In this document: in pieces, positions 1-8,108 of the stretch
How positions within the stretch are numbered: the stretch's first letter is position 1
Layout of the letters: every line of letters starts with the position of its first letter
Assembly (NCBI GenBank): GCA_965217135.1
Contig: OZ244249.1
Span: forward strand, 930,001-994,000
Origin: HXMU1420-2 sp017643305
GTDB taxonomy: Bacteria > Pseudomonadota > Alphaproteobacteria > Rhodobacterales > Rhodobacteraceae
Reading direction: 5' to 3'
DNA length: 64,000 nt
Made by a program: the position numbers and the translations under genes
The notes under the pieces: generated by a model
What the model was told of the DNA's origin: nothing
Databases searched by the model: none
Seen by the model: the letters and a program-made list of their open reading frames with translations, nothing else

Positions 1-1
1 C

Positions 2-586
2 AAAGGTACGCGGGTATTGCCATTTGACAGTGCCCCTGCCGCGATGACGGCATCTATCGACGGTTTACTGGAGAATGTTGGCCATATGGGGCGGACCACG
101 ACGGTCGAAGTATTGGACACCCAATACCTACCGGCCACGACAGATGTGGCCGAAACTCTCGAACTTCAGGAAGGCGCGTTCGTCCAACGGGCCGTCCGTG
201 TACGGGCCTTGGGTGGCGCACCGATGTCATACCTCGTCACGATCATCCCCGAAGACATAGGACGTCGAATCGAAGGCAAAGACTTGTCAGAAACACCGCT
301 ACTTTTGTTGCTCGAAGAGGCCGGTATCCCGGTGGCTGCAGCCACGCAATCAATCAGCGCAACGGTGGCAGATGCAGAAGTCTCGAGGGCGCTTTCGGTA
401 CCAGCTGGTTCACCGCTTATTGAAGTTAATCGTTTGGTGCGGGATGCAGCCAACCGCCCGGTCGAAATGATCCGCGTGCTGTATCGTCCCGAACTGTATC
501 GCTTCGAGATCTCAATGCGTCGCGTGACTGCAGAGGCAGGTCGCACCTGGGAATCCGAAGCGCCAGACCGCCTACGTAGCCTCTAA
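2..586 (+). CDS. GntR-family transcriptional regulator, UTRA effector domain (5' truncated by window edge)
   Basis: The reading frame is already open at the first codon of the window (it reads KGTRV before the first apparent start at 17), so the N-terminal winged-helix domain lies outside. The KGT-R-V stretch resembles the wing end of a GntR DNA-binding domain. The rest, about 190 residues, has the UTRA ligand-binding pattern of the HutC subfamily: an RAVRVRALGGAPMSY strand, then SISATVADAEVSRAL with PAGSPLIEVNRLV, and a closing IRVLYRPELYRFE strand. Such proteins are usually repressors released by a small metabolite. The effector cannot be read, because the controlled genes are not visible downstream, where IS remnants begin about 170 bp later. 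The C-terminus appears complete. Confidence 0.8.
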   Translation, partial: KGTRVLPFDSAPAAMTASIDGLLENVGHMGRTTTVEVLDTQYLPATTDVAETLELQEGAFVQRAVRVRALGGAPMSYLVTIIPEDIGRRIEGKDLSETPLLLLLEEAGIPVAAATQSISATVADAEVSRALSVPAGSPLIEVNRLVRDAANRPVEMIRVLYRPELYRFEISMRRVTAEAGRTWESEAPDRLRSL

Positions 587-757
587 ATCGCCATCTATTT
601 GCTGCGTATTAGGTTCACTCAAAGTCAGCCTAACTCCTCCTGTAATGTCTGACTTGCACTCGCGGCGAATGACTAGGTTCAAGCTGTGGTCGCTGGTGGG
701 CGAATTTCAGCTGACCGAGGTAATGGTCGGCCCCACTTGAGTGGTCCAGCTTGATTG

Positions 758-889
758 TTAGTGCATGACTGGCCTTGGGTCCATCTGGATGATGGTTTCC
801 GGTGCCGGAGGGCGGTAGCCCAAAGCACTATGTGGTCTCTTGGTGTTGTAGTGTTTTCTCCATGCTTCGATCAGGATTTGCGCCTCACG
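758..889 (-). pseudogene. IS3-family transposase (orfB integrase) C-terminal remnant
   Basis: About 43 codons match the extreme C-terminus of IS3-type orfB integrases, including the hallmark HYNTKRPHSALGY and a terminal PPAPETI stretch. The catalytic DDE core is absent. Upstream of the REAQILIEAW segment, the sequence switches at 889/890 directly into the terminal inverted repeat of the IS21 element. The frame runs on for another 25 codons of unrelated sequence to an apparent start at 964, but those residues are IS21 end DNA. The missing IS3 sequence is not found on the other side of the IS21 element, so this is a relic of an older insertion that was cut or rearranged rather than simply split. 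Confidence 0.8.
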
Positions 890-916
890 TGTAAACGGCG
901 GAGCAATACTCGGCCA
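890..916 (+). repeat. IS21 left terminal inverted repeat
   Basis: It begins TGTAAACGGCGG and ends TCGGCCA. Five of 27 positions differ from the inverted right end. Its central part (GGCGGAGCAA) is closer to the inner copy of the right end (18 of 20 positions) than to the right outer copy, which suggests exchange between copies. Confidence 0.75.
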
Positions 917-991
917 CGGTAGCGACGGCGTTGTGCGGTCGCGGGCGGCGTAAAAGTCGTCCACTTTTGCCCTTTCGGTTTACGGGAGGGC

Positions 992-2497
992 TTGGGGATA
1001 TTCGCCGTGGATTTGTATTTGAAGGTGCGTCGGGCTCACTTCCAGGACGGATTGATCGGTCGTCAGATTTCCCGGGATTTTGGCATCAGCCGGGACAGTG
1101 TTGCGAAGATGCTGGCCTATTCGGAGCCGCCCGGGTATCGGCGGGTGGCGCCGATCCGGCGACCGAAGCTGGATCCTTTCACGGATCAGATCGACCGGTG
1201 GCTGGCCGAGGACAAGGCGTGGCCGCGCAAGCAGCGTCATACAGCCAAGCGGATTTTCGAGCGGCTGCGGGATGAGTGCGGGTTTGATGGCGGCTACACG
1301 ATCGTCAAGGATTACGTGCGCCACCGGAAGCGGACCGGCAAGGAGATGTTCGTGCCGCTGAGCCATCCGGCGGGTCACGCGCAGGCGGATTTTGGCGAAG
1401 CCCTGGTCGTGATTGGCGGGGTCGAGCAGAAGGCGCATTTCTTTGCCTTTGACCTGCCGCACAGCGATGCGTGCTATATCCGGGCCTATCCCGCGGCCAC
1501 CACCGAGGCGTGGCTGGATGGGCATGTCCATGCCTTCGGGTTCTTCGGCGCGGTCCCCCAGTCGGTCCTCTACGACAACGACCGCTGTCTGGTGGCAAGG
1601 ATTCTGCCGGATGGCTCCCGGAAAAGAACCCAGCGGTTCAGTGCGCTGCTGTCGCATTATGTGATTGATGATCGCTATGGCCGCCCGGGCAAGGGGAACG
1701 ATAAGGGCGCCGTGGAGGGGCTGGTCGGCTACGGGCGCCGCAACTTCATGGTGCCGATCCCATCCTTTCCGGACTGGGATGCGTTCAACGCTCACCTGGA
1801 AGAGCAATGCCGGAAACGGCAGGGCGATGTCCTGCGTGGCCCCAAGGCCAGCATCGGTGAACGCCTGCAAGCTGACCTGGCGGCGATGCGGGATCTGCCC
1901 GCAGCACCATTTGAAGCTTGTGATCTGCTAAGCGGCCAGGTCACGTCGACATCCGTCGTGCGTTACCGCGGCAACGATTACTCGGTGCCGGTCGCCTATG
2001 GCCACCGTGCGGTCTGGATCAAGGGCTTCGTGACCCGGGTCGTCATCGGCATCGCCACCGAGGTGATCGCGGAGCATCCCCGGTCTTACGACACGGGCGA
2101 CATGGTGTTCGACCCGCTGCATTACCTGGCGCTGATCGAACGCAAGATCATGGCCTTCAATCAGGCTGCGCCTCTGCGGGGCTGGGAACTGCCCGAGGCG
2201 TTCAAAACCCTGCGCCGATTGCTGGAAGCCCGGCAGGGCAAAGCTGGCAAACGAGAGTACGTGCAGGTCCTGCGCCTGCTGGAGCGCGTTGAGGTCGATG
2301 TGCTACACTTGGCCGTCAGAGACGCGCTGCGGATGGGGGCGATCAGCTTCGACGCAATCAAGCACCTGGTCCTGTGCCGGGTCGAGCGGCGGCCCCCGAG
2401 GCTGGATCTGGATGTCTATCCGTTCCTGCCCAGGACCAATATCGCCACCACGTCAGCATCATCTTACATGAGCCTGCTGGCAGGAGGTGAGGCATGA
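992..2497 (+). CDS. istA: IS21-family transposase IstA
   Basis: IstA is the DDE transposase that cuts and joins the ends of IS21-type elements. The 501-residue frame opens with a helix-turn-helix (GLIGRQISRDFGISRDSV). A retroviral-integrase core follows, in which HAQADFGEA supplies the first acidic residue, LYDNDR the second and KGAVEGLVGYGRRNF the glutamate. A C-terminal region for end binding comes last. The start is a TTG eight bases after a GGGAGGG ribosome-binding site; no upstream ATG fits. The stop overlaps the istB start by 4 bp, so istB is probably translated by coupling. Length and motifs are complete, with no frameshift. A related IS21 copy elsewhere in the genome cannot be judged from here. 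Confidence 0.93.
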   Translation: MGIFAVDLYLKVRRAHFQDGLIGRQISRDFGISRDSVAKMLAYSEPPGYRRVAPIRRPKLDPFTDQIDRWLAEDKAWPRKQRHTAKRIFERLRDECGFDGGYTIVKDYVRHRKRTGKEMFVPLSHPAGHAQADFGEALVVIGGVEQKAHFFAFDLPHSDACYIRAYPAATTEAWLDGHVHAFGFFGAVPQSVLYDNDRCLVARILPDGSRKRTQRFSALLSHYVIDDRYGRPGKGNDKGAVEGLVGYGRRNFMVPIPSFPDWDAFNAHLEEQCRKRQGDVLRGPKASIGERLQADLAAMRDLPAAPFEACDLLSGQVTSTSVVRYRGNDYSVPVAYGHRAVWIKGFVTRVVIGIATEVIAEHPRSYDTGDMVFDPLHYLALIERKIMAFNQAAPLRGWELPEAFKTLRRLLEARQGKAGKREYVQVLRLLERVEVDVLHLAVRDALRMGAISFDAIKHLVLCRVERRPPRLDLDVYPFLPRTNIATTSASSYMSLLAGGEA

Positions 2498-3258
2498 CGG
2501 ATGCTCCCGAACTGCTGCTGGCCCATCATCTCAAGATCCTGCGCCTGCCCACCTTCCTGCGCGAGTACGACAAGCAGGCCCGTCTCGCAGCCGCAGAGGG
2601 CGTGGATCACGTGCGCTACCTCGCGCGGCTGACCGAACTCGAACTGATCGACCGGGAGCGGCGGATGGTGGAACGCCGGATCAAGGCGGCGAAGTTACCG
2701 GCCGTCAAAAGCCTGGACAGCTTCGACTTCACGGCGATCCCGTCACTGAACAAGATGATGGTGCTGGAGCTTGCCCGCTGCGAATGGATCGAGCGCAAGG
2801 AGAATGTCATCGCGCTTGGGCCAAGTGGAACCGGCAAAACCCATGTCGCCCTGGGCCTGGGACTGGCTGCCTGCCAGAAGGGACTGCCCGTCGCCTTCGT
2901 GACCGCCGCCGCTCTCGTCCACGAGATGATGGAGGCCCGCGACGAAAAACGCCTCCTGCAGCTCCAGCGCAAACTGGCCAAGGTCAAGCTGCTGATCATC
3001 GATGAACTGGGCTTCGTACCGCTCAGCAAGACCGGCGCCGAGCTCCTGTTCGAGCTGATCTCGCAGCGCTACGAGCGCGGCTCAACCCTGATCACATCGA
3101 ACCTGCCGTTTGAGGAATGGAAAGAAACCTTCGGCACCGAGCGCCTGACCGGTGCCCTGCTGGACCGGCTGACCCACCACGTCAATATCCTGGAAATGAA
3201 CGGCGAAAGCTACCGCCTCAACCAAAGCCGCGCCCGCCTCGCCGCCACCAACAACTGA
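2494..3258 (+). CDS. istB: IS21-family helper ATPase IstB
   Basis: IstB is the AAA+ ATPase that remodels target DNA and delivers it to IstA. The 254-residue protein has the IstB N-terminal helical part (LLAHHLKILRLPTFLREYD), a Walker A GPSGTGKTH near residue 110, a Walker B LLIIDELGF, a sensor-1 ITSNLPFEEW and the C-terminal LLDRLTHHVNILEMNGESYR typical of the family. Length is normal and the frame is unbroken. It starts inside the last codons of istA (ATGA overlap). The element's right terminal repeats begin about 90 bp after its stop. Confidence 0.94.
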   Translation: MTDAPELLLAHHLKILRLPTFLREYDKQARLAAAEGVDHVRYLARLTELELIDRERRMVERRIKAAKLPAVKSLDSFDFTAIPSLNKMMVLELARCEWIERKENVIALGPSGTGKTHVALGLGLAACQKGLPVAFVTAAALVHEMMEARDEKRLLQLQRKLAKVKLLIIDELGFVPLSKTGAELLFELISQRYERGSTLITSNLPFEEWKETFGTERLTGALLDRLTHHVNILEMNGESYRLNQSRARLAATNN

Positions 3259-3369
3259 TCCGCACAGAATTGGCCTGACGGCCAATGCGCCTTGGATCGT
3301 GCTTGCTATTTGAGGGCCGCACGCTCCAAGGCGCTCGCGCCCAACTGGCCGACTTTTGCTCCGCCCCAA

Positions 3370-3396
3370 TGGCCGACTTTTACGCCGCCGTTGACA
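3370..3396 (-). repeat. IS21 right terminal inverted repeat
   Basis: Read on the minus strand it begins TGTCAACGGCGGCG and ends AAAGTCGGCCA. A second copy lies just inside, at about 3345-3365. It defines the right boundary of the element; ordinary chromosomal sequence leading to tRNA-Cys follows. Confidence 0.78.
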
Positions 3397-3544
3397 TAGC
3401 CGAACAGATAGCCGCTCGTTTTCTACGAACGTGAATACCAAGTGCAAAGACCGTTACGATGATCCTGTTTGGGCGGGTAGTTGTCTTTTCATTGAGTCTG
3501 TTGTTTCAAAAATGTTTATTAATCAATAGGATAAATAACATAAA

Positions 3545-3618
3545 TGGAGGCGAGTACCGGAATCGAACCGGTGTACACGGATTTGCAATCCGCTGCGTCA
3601 CCACTCCGCCAACTCGCC
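3545..3618 (-). tRNA. tRNA-Cys (GCA)
   Basis: On the minus strand the 74-nt sequence folds as a complete tRNA. The acceptor GGCGAGT pairs with ACTCGCC, followed by discriminator T and an encoded CCA. The anticodon loop reads GATTGCAAATC with anticodon GCA, and the T arm has GGTTCGATTCC. The D arm is short (GGCGGAGTGGT), as is usual for bacterial tRNA-Cys. It lies about 150 bp beyond the IS21 right end and is not interrupted; pcm starts divergently about 150 bp away. Confidence 0.97.
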
Positions 3619-3764
3619 GCCGGTAGGGTGCGACGGGCGGTCTAGCGGATATGTCGCAACGCCGCAAGAGCCGCAGCGCGTCATTTCGCGTTGCGGGCCG
3701 TTGCCGGTCGGGTCAGGATATGGCAAAGACTTGATCACCAAAAACCGCAGAGTCGAGCCCGCCT

Positions 3765-4418
3765 ATGACCGATTTCGCCGCCCGCCGTCTGATGATGGTT
3801 GATACTCAGATCCGACCTTCGGATGTCACAAAGTATCCGATCATTGATGCCATGCTGGATGTTCCGCGCGAACGGTTCGTGCCGGACGGGCAAACCGAGG
3901 CGGCGTATGCCGGTGAAAACGTGGCCATTGGCAGGGATCGGGTTCTGCTGGAGCCGCGTACGCTGGCCAAGATGCTGGATGCACTGGATGTGCGCGACGA
4001 TGAGCTGGTTCTGGATATTGGCTGTGGCTATGGCTATTCCGCCGCTGTTTTGTCGCACATGGCCGAGGCTGTTGTTGCCGTGGAAGAAGACGAAACGCTG
4101 GTTGGCGAAGCACAGGGCCTGCTGACGGATGTGGGCGCGGACAACGTGGCCCTGCACCAGGGGCCACTGGCGGCTGGGGCGGATGAACTGGGACCGTTTG
4201 ACGTCATAATTATTCAGGGTGGTGTTGAAACTGTGCCTGATGCACTGATGGACCAGCTGAAAGATGGTGGTCGGATTGCCTGCCTGTTCATAGAAGGCGA
4301 GCTGGGCGCAGTGCGGATTGGCATTAAACATGCGGGCCGGATGAACTGGCGGTTTGAATTCAACGCAGGCGCACCGATTTTGCCCGGTTTTGTTGCTGAA
4401 CGAGCGTTTGCCTTGTAG
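3765..4418 (+). CDS. pcm: Protein-L-isoaspartate O-methyltransferase family protein
   Basis: A SAM-dependent methyltransferase of the Pcm family, which repairs isoaspartyl residues in damaged proteins. The 217-residue protein has an N-terminal PRERFVP stretch (FDVPRERFVP-type motif), then a Rossmann SAM site LDIGCGYGYSAAVL near residue 85, an acidic loop VVAVEEDE binding the ribose, and FDVIIIQGGVE near residue 145. It is the first gene of a pcm-tolC-popZ run on the plus strand; this neighbourhood is familiar from other alphaproteobacteria. tolC follows after 83 bp. The ATG start is the one that yields the normal family N-terminus (MTDFAARRLMMVDTQIRP). Confidence 0.9.
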   Translation: MTDFAARRLMMVDTQIRPSDVTKYPIIDAMLDVPRERFVPDGQTEAAYAGENVAIGRDRVLLEPRTLAKMLDALDVRDDELVLDIGCGYGYSAAVLSHMAEAVVAVEEDETLVGEAQGLLTDVGADNVALHQGPLAAGADELGPFDVIIIQGGVETVPDALMDQLKDGGRIACLFIEGELGAVRIGIKHAGRMNWRFEFNAGAPILPGFVAERAFAL

Positions 4419-4501
4419 CGCCAAACCGCTAACATGTCGCCGAGTCGGGGGGAAGCCGGGGATGTAAAAACCGGCCCGGCCGCGCTTGCCAGGAGGCCAC
4501 G

Positions 4502-5917
4502 ATGTTCAGAGCAGCTGTCACTCGAATTACGCGCGCCATGGGGGTAACCGCACTGTCGGTTGCGATGATTGCACCGTCCGTATCTTTTGCGGAAAACCTC
4601 GCCGATGCTTTGATCGGCGCTTACAAGACGAGCGGTTTGCTGATCCAGAATCGCGCCTTGTTGCGCGCGGCGGACGAAGATGTCGCGATTGCGGTTTCGT
4701 CCCTGCGCCCGATCATCGACTGGACCGGGCGGTATACGACGTCGACGCAATATGCGCGGACCTCTGGCATCGTGACGGATAGCGGTGGCACGGATGTGTT
4801 TTGGGGTTTGACGGTCCAGCAACTTCTGTATGACGGAGGTAATTCTCGGCTGGGGGTCAAGGCGGCTCAGGAAACGGTGCTGGCCACGCGCCAAACCCTT
4901 CTGAATGTTGAACAATCCATCCTCTTGCGGGCCGTTGTCGCCTATATGGAGGTTCTGCGCACCGCTGAAATCGTACGTCTCCGGGAAAACAACGTGCGGG
5001 TGCTGGGTGAAGAACTGCGCGCTGCGCAGGACCGGTTCGAGGTAGGGGAAGTGACCCGCACGGACGTTGCGCTGGCGGAATCGCGCCAGGCCGCATCGCG
5101 GACCGGCTTGGCTGTTGCCCGCGGCGATCTGGTGAATGCGCGCGAAGAGTACCTGGCCGCTGTAGGCAACCGCCCTGGCAACCTGTCGACCACACCGCAT
5201 CTACCGAAACCGCCAGCCAGCCTGGAGGGTGCGCAGGCGCTGGCGCTGCGTAATCACCCTTCGGTTTTGGGTGCACAGCATCAGGTGGCTGCTGGGGAAT
5301 ACAATGTGCAACGGGCAGAAACGCTGCTGGGGCCGACGGCATCGGTGGTCGGCGATGTTGGTTTCACGAATACGTATAACTCGTCTAACTACCGCGAATC
5401 TGCATCGCTGGCGCTGCGGTTGAATCAGCGGCTGTATCAGGGCGGTGCTTTGTCCGCTGGCGTGCGGCAGGCCATGGCATCGCGTGACAGCCTGCGGGCC
5501 AACCTGCTGACTGTGAAGGAAAATGTTAGTCAGGACGTGGCAATTGCTTATGTGGGGCTGCGCGTGGCCGAAGCTAGCCTGACCGCATCCGAAGCCAATA
5601 TTCGGGCGGCGCGCATTGCGTTTGAAGGGGTTCGGGAAGAGGCCAAGCTCGGCGCGCGGACAACTCTGGACGTCCTCGATTCTGAACAGGAACTGCTCGA
5701 TGCGCAGGCAGACCGGGTTACAGCGCAGGCATCACGGTATATCGCGTCTTACCAGCTGTTGTCCGCGCAGGGCCTGCTGACGGCGGAACGCCTGCGTTTG
5801 GATGTGCCGATCTATGACCCGGCAGCCTATTACAACCAGGTTAAAAATGCGCCATCCCGCTACTCCAAGCAGGGAGCCAGTTTGGATCGCGTCTTGCGCT
5901 CGATAGGCAAGGACTGA
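4502..5917 (+). CDS. tolC: TolC-family outer membrane channel protein
   Basis: The outer-membrane duct for type I secretion and efflux systems, bridging the periplasm to partner inner-membrane complexes. A signal peptide covers roughly residues 1-31 (hydrophobic VTALSVAMIAPSVSFA). The mature part shows the two-fold repeated coiled-coil pattern of TolC: LADALIGAYKTSGLL in the first repeat and the matching VRLRENNVRVLGEELRAAQ and RTTLDVLDSEQELLDAQ helices near 160 and 380. Length (471 aa) is typical. A GGAGG ribosome-binding site precedes the ATG. No matching ABC exporter or membrane fusion protein lies next to it, so it probably serves several distant systems. Confidence 0.92.
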   Translation: MFRAAVTRITRAMGVTALSVAMIAPSVSFAENLADALIGAYKTSGLLIQNRALLRAADEDVAIAVSSLRPIIDWTGRYTTSTQYARTSGIVTDSGGTDVFWGLTVQQLLYDGGNSRLGVKAAQETVLATRQTLLNVEQSILLRAVVAYMEVLRTAEIVRLRENNVRVLGEELRAAQDRFEVGEVTRTDVALAESRQAASRTGLAVARGDLVNAREEYLAAVGNRPGNLSTTPHLPKPPASLEGAQALALRNHPSVLGAQHQVAAGEYNVQRAETLLGPTASVVGDVGFTNTYNSSNYRESASLALRLNQRLYQGGALSAGVRQAMASRDSLRANLLTVKENVSQDVAIAYVGLRVAEASLTASEANIRAARIAFEGVREEAKLGARTTLDVLDSEQELLDAQADRVTAQASRYIASYQLLSAQGLLTAERLRLDVPIYDPAAYYNQVKNAPSRYSKQGASLDRVLRSIGKD

Positions 5918-5992
5918 CAATTTTCACTAGCAGTTGTGGAAAACCCGGCAAGTGGGTAAACTCTGAGGCGAGGTCAGAGTGGAAATCATACA

Positions 5993-6919
5993 ATGTCAGA
6001 GCCCGTTTCGAATGCCGAGATTGAGGATGTTCTGTCGTCCATCCGCAGACTTGTGTCCGAAGACACGCGAACCACGATCCGCAGCCGGGTGGAAGAAGAA
6101 CCCAGCCCAGCCGCACAGGACCGGTTGGTTCTAACCCCATCCTTGCGGGTCACCAGCGACGAGCCTGAACAGGTTCCTGCGGAGGATCAAGCAGAACAAA
6201 TGTTCGGTGTGGCGCCGGATCTTGTCGAGCCTGACGCGGAGGCGGACTTGGACAAGGACACTGCTGCTGATCTCGACGAAGAAGAGGTGTCAGCGAAACC
6301 CTGGTCCGACCCCGACGCCACGCTCTATGAAGCTGCCGCGCATGCAGACGTGGAACCTGACGTGGAAGATGCTGGCGAGACAGATGCACACGAAGCGGAG
6401 CCGGAGCTGCAGTCATCTGACGACGAAGCATGCTCCGATGACGCTCCGGGAGAGCCCGAAGCCGTTTCGGAAGTATGGCACGAAGATGCACAGGATGAAG
6501 AAGACACCTCCGAATATCAGGAGCCGGAAGACGTTGGGCTGGCAGGTGCGGTGGAAGCGGTTGGCGCCGCCATGGCAGAAACTGAAAACGACCAATGGGA
6601 ACCGCATGGGGATGAAACCCCGGATATCAACGTTCCGGAAACTGAGCCGCTGGAATGGCAGGATGACGACGGCCAAGCCGACGATCTGAACGCGCCGACA
6701 GTCACATACATGGACGATGATTTCGACGAAGACGCGGACGATGTCGAATTGTTTGCCGATGACGAAGCCGTTCTGGACGAAGCGACTTTGCGGGAACTGG
6801 TCACAGACATTGTCCGCGAGGAATTGCAGGGCGCTCTGGGGGAACGGATCACGCGGAATGTGCGCAAGCTGGTACGCCGTGAAATCAACCGGGCGCTTAG
6901 CGTGCAGGACTTGGAATAG
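5993..6919 (+). CDS. PopZ-like polar organising protein candidate (DUF2497-type ends, long acidic middle)
   Basis: The 308-residue protein has the three-part plan of PopZ. A short N-terminal helix reads EIEDVLSSIRRLVSED (residues about 9-24). A very long, low-complexity acidic linker runs from about 60 to 260, dominated by Asp and Glu. A C-terminal helical block reads LRELVTDIVREELQGAL followed by RKLVRREINRAL. In Caulobacter PopZ self-assembles through its C-terminus at the pole, anchors ParB-parS and recruits partners through its N-terminal helix. Context supports the call: in Caulobacter popZ also sits next to a TolC-type gene. The valS gene expected nearby is absent; a strong terminator follows instead. 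Overall identity to PopZ cannot be measured here, so this is inference from architecture and neighbourhood. Confidence 0.68.
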   Translation: MSEPVSNAEIEDVLSSIRRLVSEDTRTTIRSRVEEEPSPAAQDRLVLTPSLRVTSDEPEQVPAEDQAEQMFGVAPDLVEPDAEADLDKDTAADLDEEEVSAKPWSDPDATLYEAAAHADVEPDVEDAGETDAHEAEPELQSSDDEACSDDAPGEPEAVSEVWHEDAQDEEDTSEYQEPEDVGLAGAVEAVGAAMAETENDQWEPHGDETPDINVPETEPLEWQDDDGQADDLNAPTVTYMDDDFDEDADDVELFADDEAVLDEATLRELVTDIVREELQGALGERITRNVRKLVRREINRALSVQDLE

Positions 6920-6936
6920 GGTCTGACAGACAGATC

Positions 6937-6978
6937 AAAAAAGGAAAACGCGCCCATGAAGGGCGCGTTTTCCTTTTT
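6937..6978. terminator. Bidirectional intrinsic terminator between popZ-like gene and 7005-7325 gene
   Basis: A near-perfect inverted repeat of about 18 bp per arm (AAGGAAAACGCGCCC and its complement) around the loop ATGAA, flanked by A-run and T-run. It works on both strands, closing the plus-strand pcm-tolC-popZ run and the minus-strand small gene that ends at 7005. Confidence 0.93.
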
Positions 6979-7004
6979 GAACAAACTGTTTTGCGTTTGT
7001 AAGC

Positions 7005-7325
7005 TCAGGCAGCTTCCGCCTGAGCAGCCGCATTGCGACGTTCGCTTTCTTCGCGCGACAGTGCCACGGACGTCCGGACGCCACGACCGACGAATTCCAT
7101 AAGACCAGTCACAACGCGTTCGTTCGGATCGATGCCAGCACATGAAAGTACCTCGCGTCCGTCACGCGAACGGGCCCAGCGGGCGATCTGTTCAGGACCG
7201 TTGCCGTACTTCTTGTCGTCGGCAATTGCATCGTCCAGCGCAGCTAGCACAACAGCTGCAAAAAGTTTACGTGCACGGTTGCCTTGTTCAGTGTTAAAGG
7301 CCGTGCCGTCAACGAAATCTCGCAT
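7005..7325 (-). CDS. Conserved small Rhodobacteraceae protein (DUF6280-like), function unknown
   Basis: A 106-residue soluble protein starting MRDFVDGTAFNTEQGNRARK, with a central helical part (LFAAVVLAALDDAIAD) and IARWARSRDGREVLSCAGID. The composition and the very regular start look like a family conserved across the Roseobacter group, which I recall as DUF6280; that label is from memory. No catalytic motif, membrane segment or DNA-binding motif is evident. The single cysteine sits in LSCAGIDP. It is monocistronic, transcribed away from efp, and ends just before the shared terminator. Confidence 0.75.
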   Translation of the reverse strand: MRDFVDGTAFNTEQGNRARKLFAAVVLAALDDAIADDKKYGNGPEQIARWARSRDGREVLSCAGIDPNERVVTGLMEFVGRGVRTSVALSREESERRNAAAQAEAA

Positions 7326-7421
7326 CTCGTTTCCCTTGTTTTTCTTGCTCTTGCTTTTTCGGCGTGGAGCTCCTTATGGCGAACTTGAAGCGATTCGGAT
7401 ACCCCGTTATTGCATATCTAT

Positions 7422-7438
7422 TATGCGCTAGACGCATA
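7422..7438. promoter_or_regulatory. 17-bp palindrome in the divergent promoter region upstream of efp
   Basis: TATGCG and CGCATA flank a CTAGA spacer, midway between the divergent starts of the 7005-7325 gene and efp. This size and symmetry suit a dimeric regulator site, but no known operator is recognised, so the role is inferred only from position. Confidence 0.35.
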
Positions 7439-7543
7439 GCAGAATGCCTGCACAACACGAGATAACGTTGTCTTGCCACACACAACCTCGATATATATAG
7501 GGCGGAGCAAACGCGCATCAACCGTCCATGAAGGTCTACTGTC

Positions 7544-8107
7544 ATGCCCAAAATCAACGGCAACGAAATTCGCCCCGGCAATGTTCTGGAACACAATGAC
7601 GGGCTGTGGGCAGCTGTGAAGGTCGACCATGTGAAGCCGGGCAAGGGCGGCGCATTTGCACAGGTGGAGCTGCGCAATCTGCGCAACGGGTCCAAGCTGA
7701 ACGAACGGTTCCGCAGCGCGGACAAAGTCGAACGCGTGCGGCTTGAACAAAAAGACATGCAGTTCCTCTATGAAAACGACGGCATGCTGGTATTCATGGA
7801 CACTGAAACTTACGATCAGGTGGAACTGCCGGTAGATATCCTGGGCGACCGCCGACCTTTCCTGCAGGATGGTATGACAATTGTCGTCGAATTCTACGAA
7901 AGCGAGGCGCTGAACGCGACCCTGCCCCAGAAGGTCACCTGTCAGGTTGTGGAAACCGAGCCGGTTGTCAAAGGCCAGACTGCAGCCAATTCGTTCAAGC
8001 CCGCGATCCTGGACAATGGTGTAAAGGTTTCGGTCCCACCTTTCGTGGGACAGGACGAAATGATCGTCGTGAACACCGAAACCATGGAATACGCCGAACG
8101 CGCCTAA
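7544..8107 (+). CDS. efp: Translation elongation factor P
   Basis: EF-P binds between the P and E sites and restarts ribosomes stalled on polyproline. The 187-residue protein has the three beta-barrel layout: KOW-like domain I (residues 1-65), OB domain II with the conserved FLDTETY-type strand (here VFMDTETYDQVEL), and OB domain III ending DEMIVVNTETMEYAERA. The loop KPGKGGA places lysine 34 at the tip, where EpmA-type beta-lysylation occurs in species that modify EF-P this way; no modification gene is in the window. Length is standard. It is followed, only one base later, by a convergent gene. Confidence 0.97.
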   Translation: MPKINGNEIRPGNVLEHNDGLWAAVKVDHVKPGKGGAFAQVELRNLRNGSKLNERFRSADKVERVRLEQKDMQFLYENDGMLVFMDTETYDQVELPVDILGDRRPFLQDGMTIVVEFYESEALNATLPQKVTCQVVETEPVVKGQTAANSFKPAILDNGVKVSVPPFVGQDEMIVVNTETMEYAERA

Positions 8108-8108
8108 C

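Larger units (their letters stand above)
890..3396. mobile_element. IS21-family insertion sequence (istA, istB)
   Basis: An element of about 2.5 kb holds istA and istB with their usual 4-bp overlap. Both ends carry a related 27-bp terminal repeat starting TGT and ending ACA (890-916 and, inverted, 3370-3396; 22 of 27 positions agree). Each end also has a second, internal copy of the same repeat (about 944-964 and 3345-3365), the multiple-terminal-repeat layout typical of IS21. The flanks are CACG on the left and TAGC on the right, so no target-site duplication is visible. Both genes are intact, so the element could be functional. Its left end abuts an IS3 relic. Confidence 0.88.

Noticed and set aside
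980..1870. 296-codon open frame on the minus strand within IS21
   Set aside because: Antisense to istA, which has full DDE transposase motifs.
4214..5200. 328-codon open frame on the minus strand
   Set aside because: Antisense to pcm and tolC; arginine/proline-rich and without motifs.
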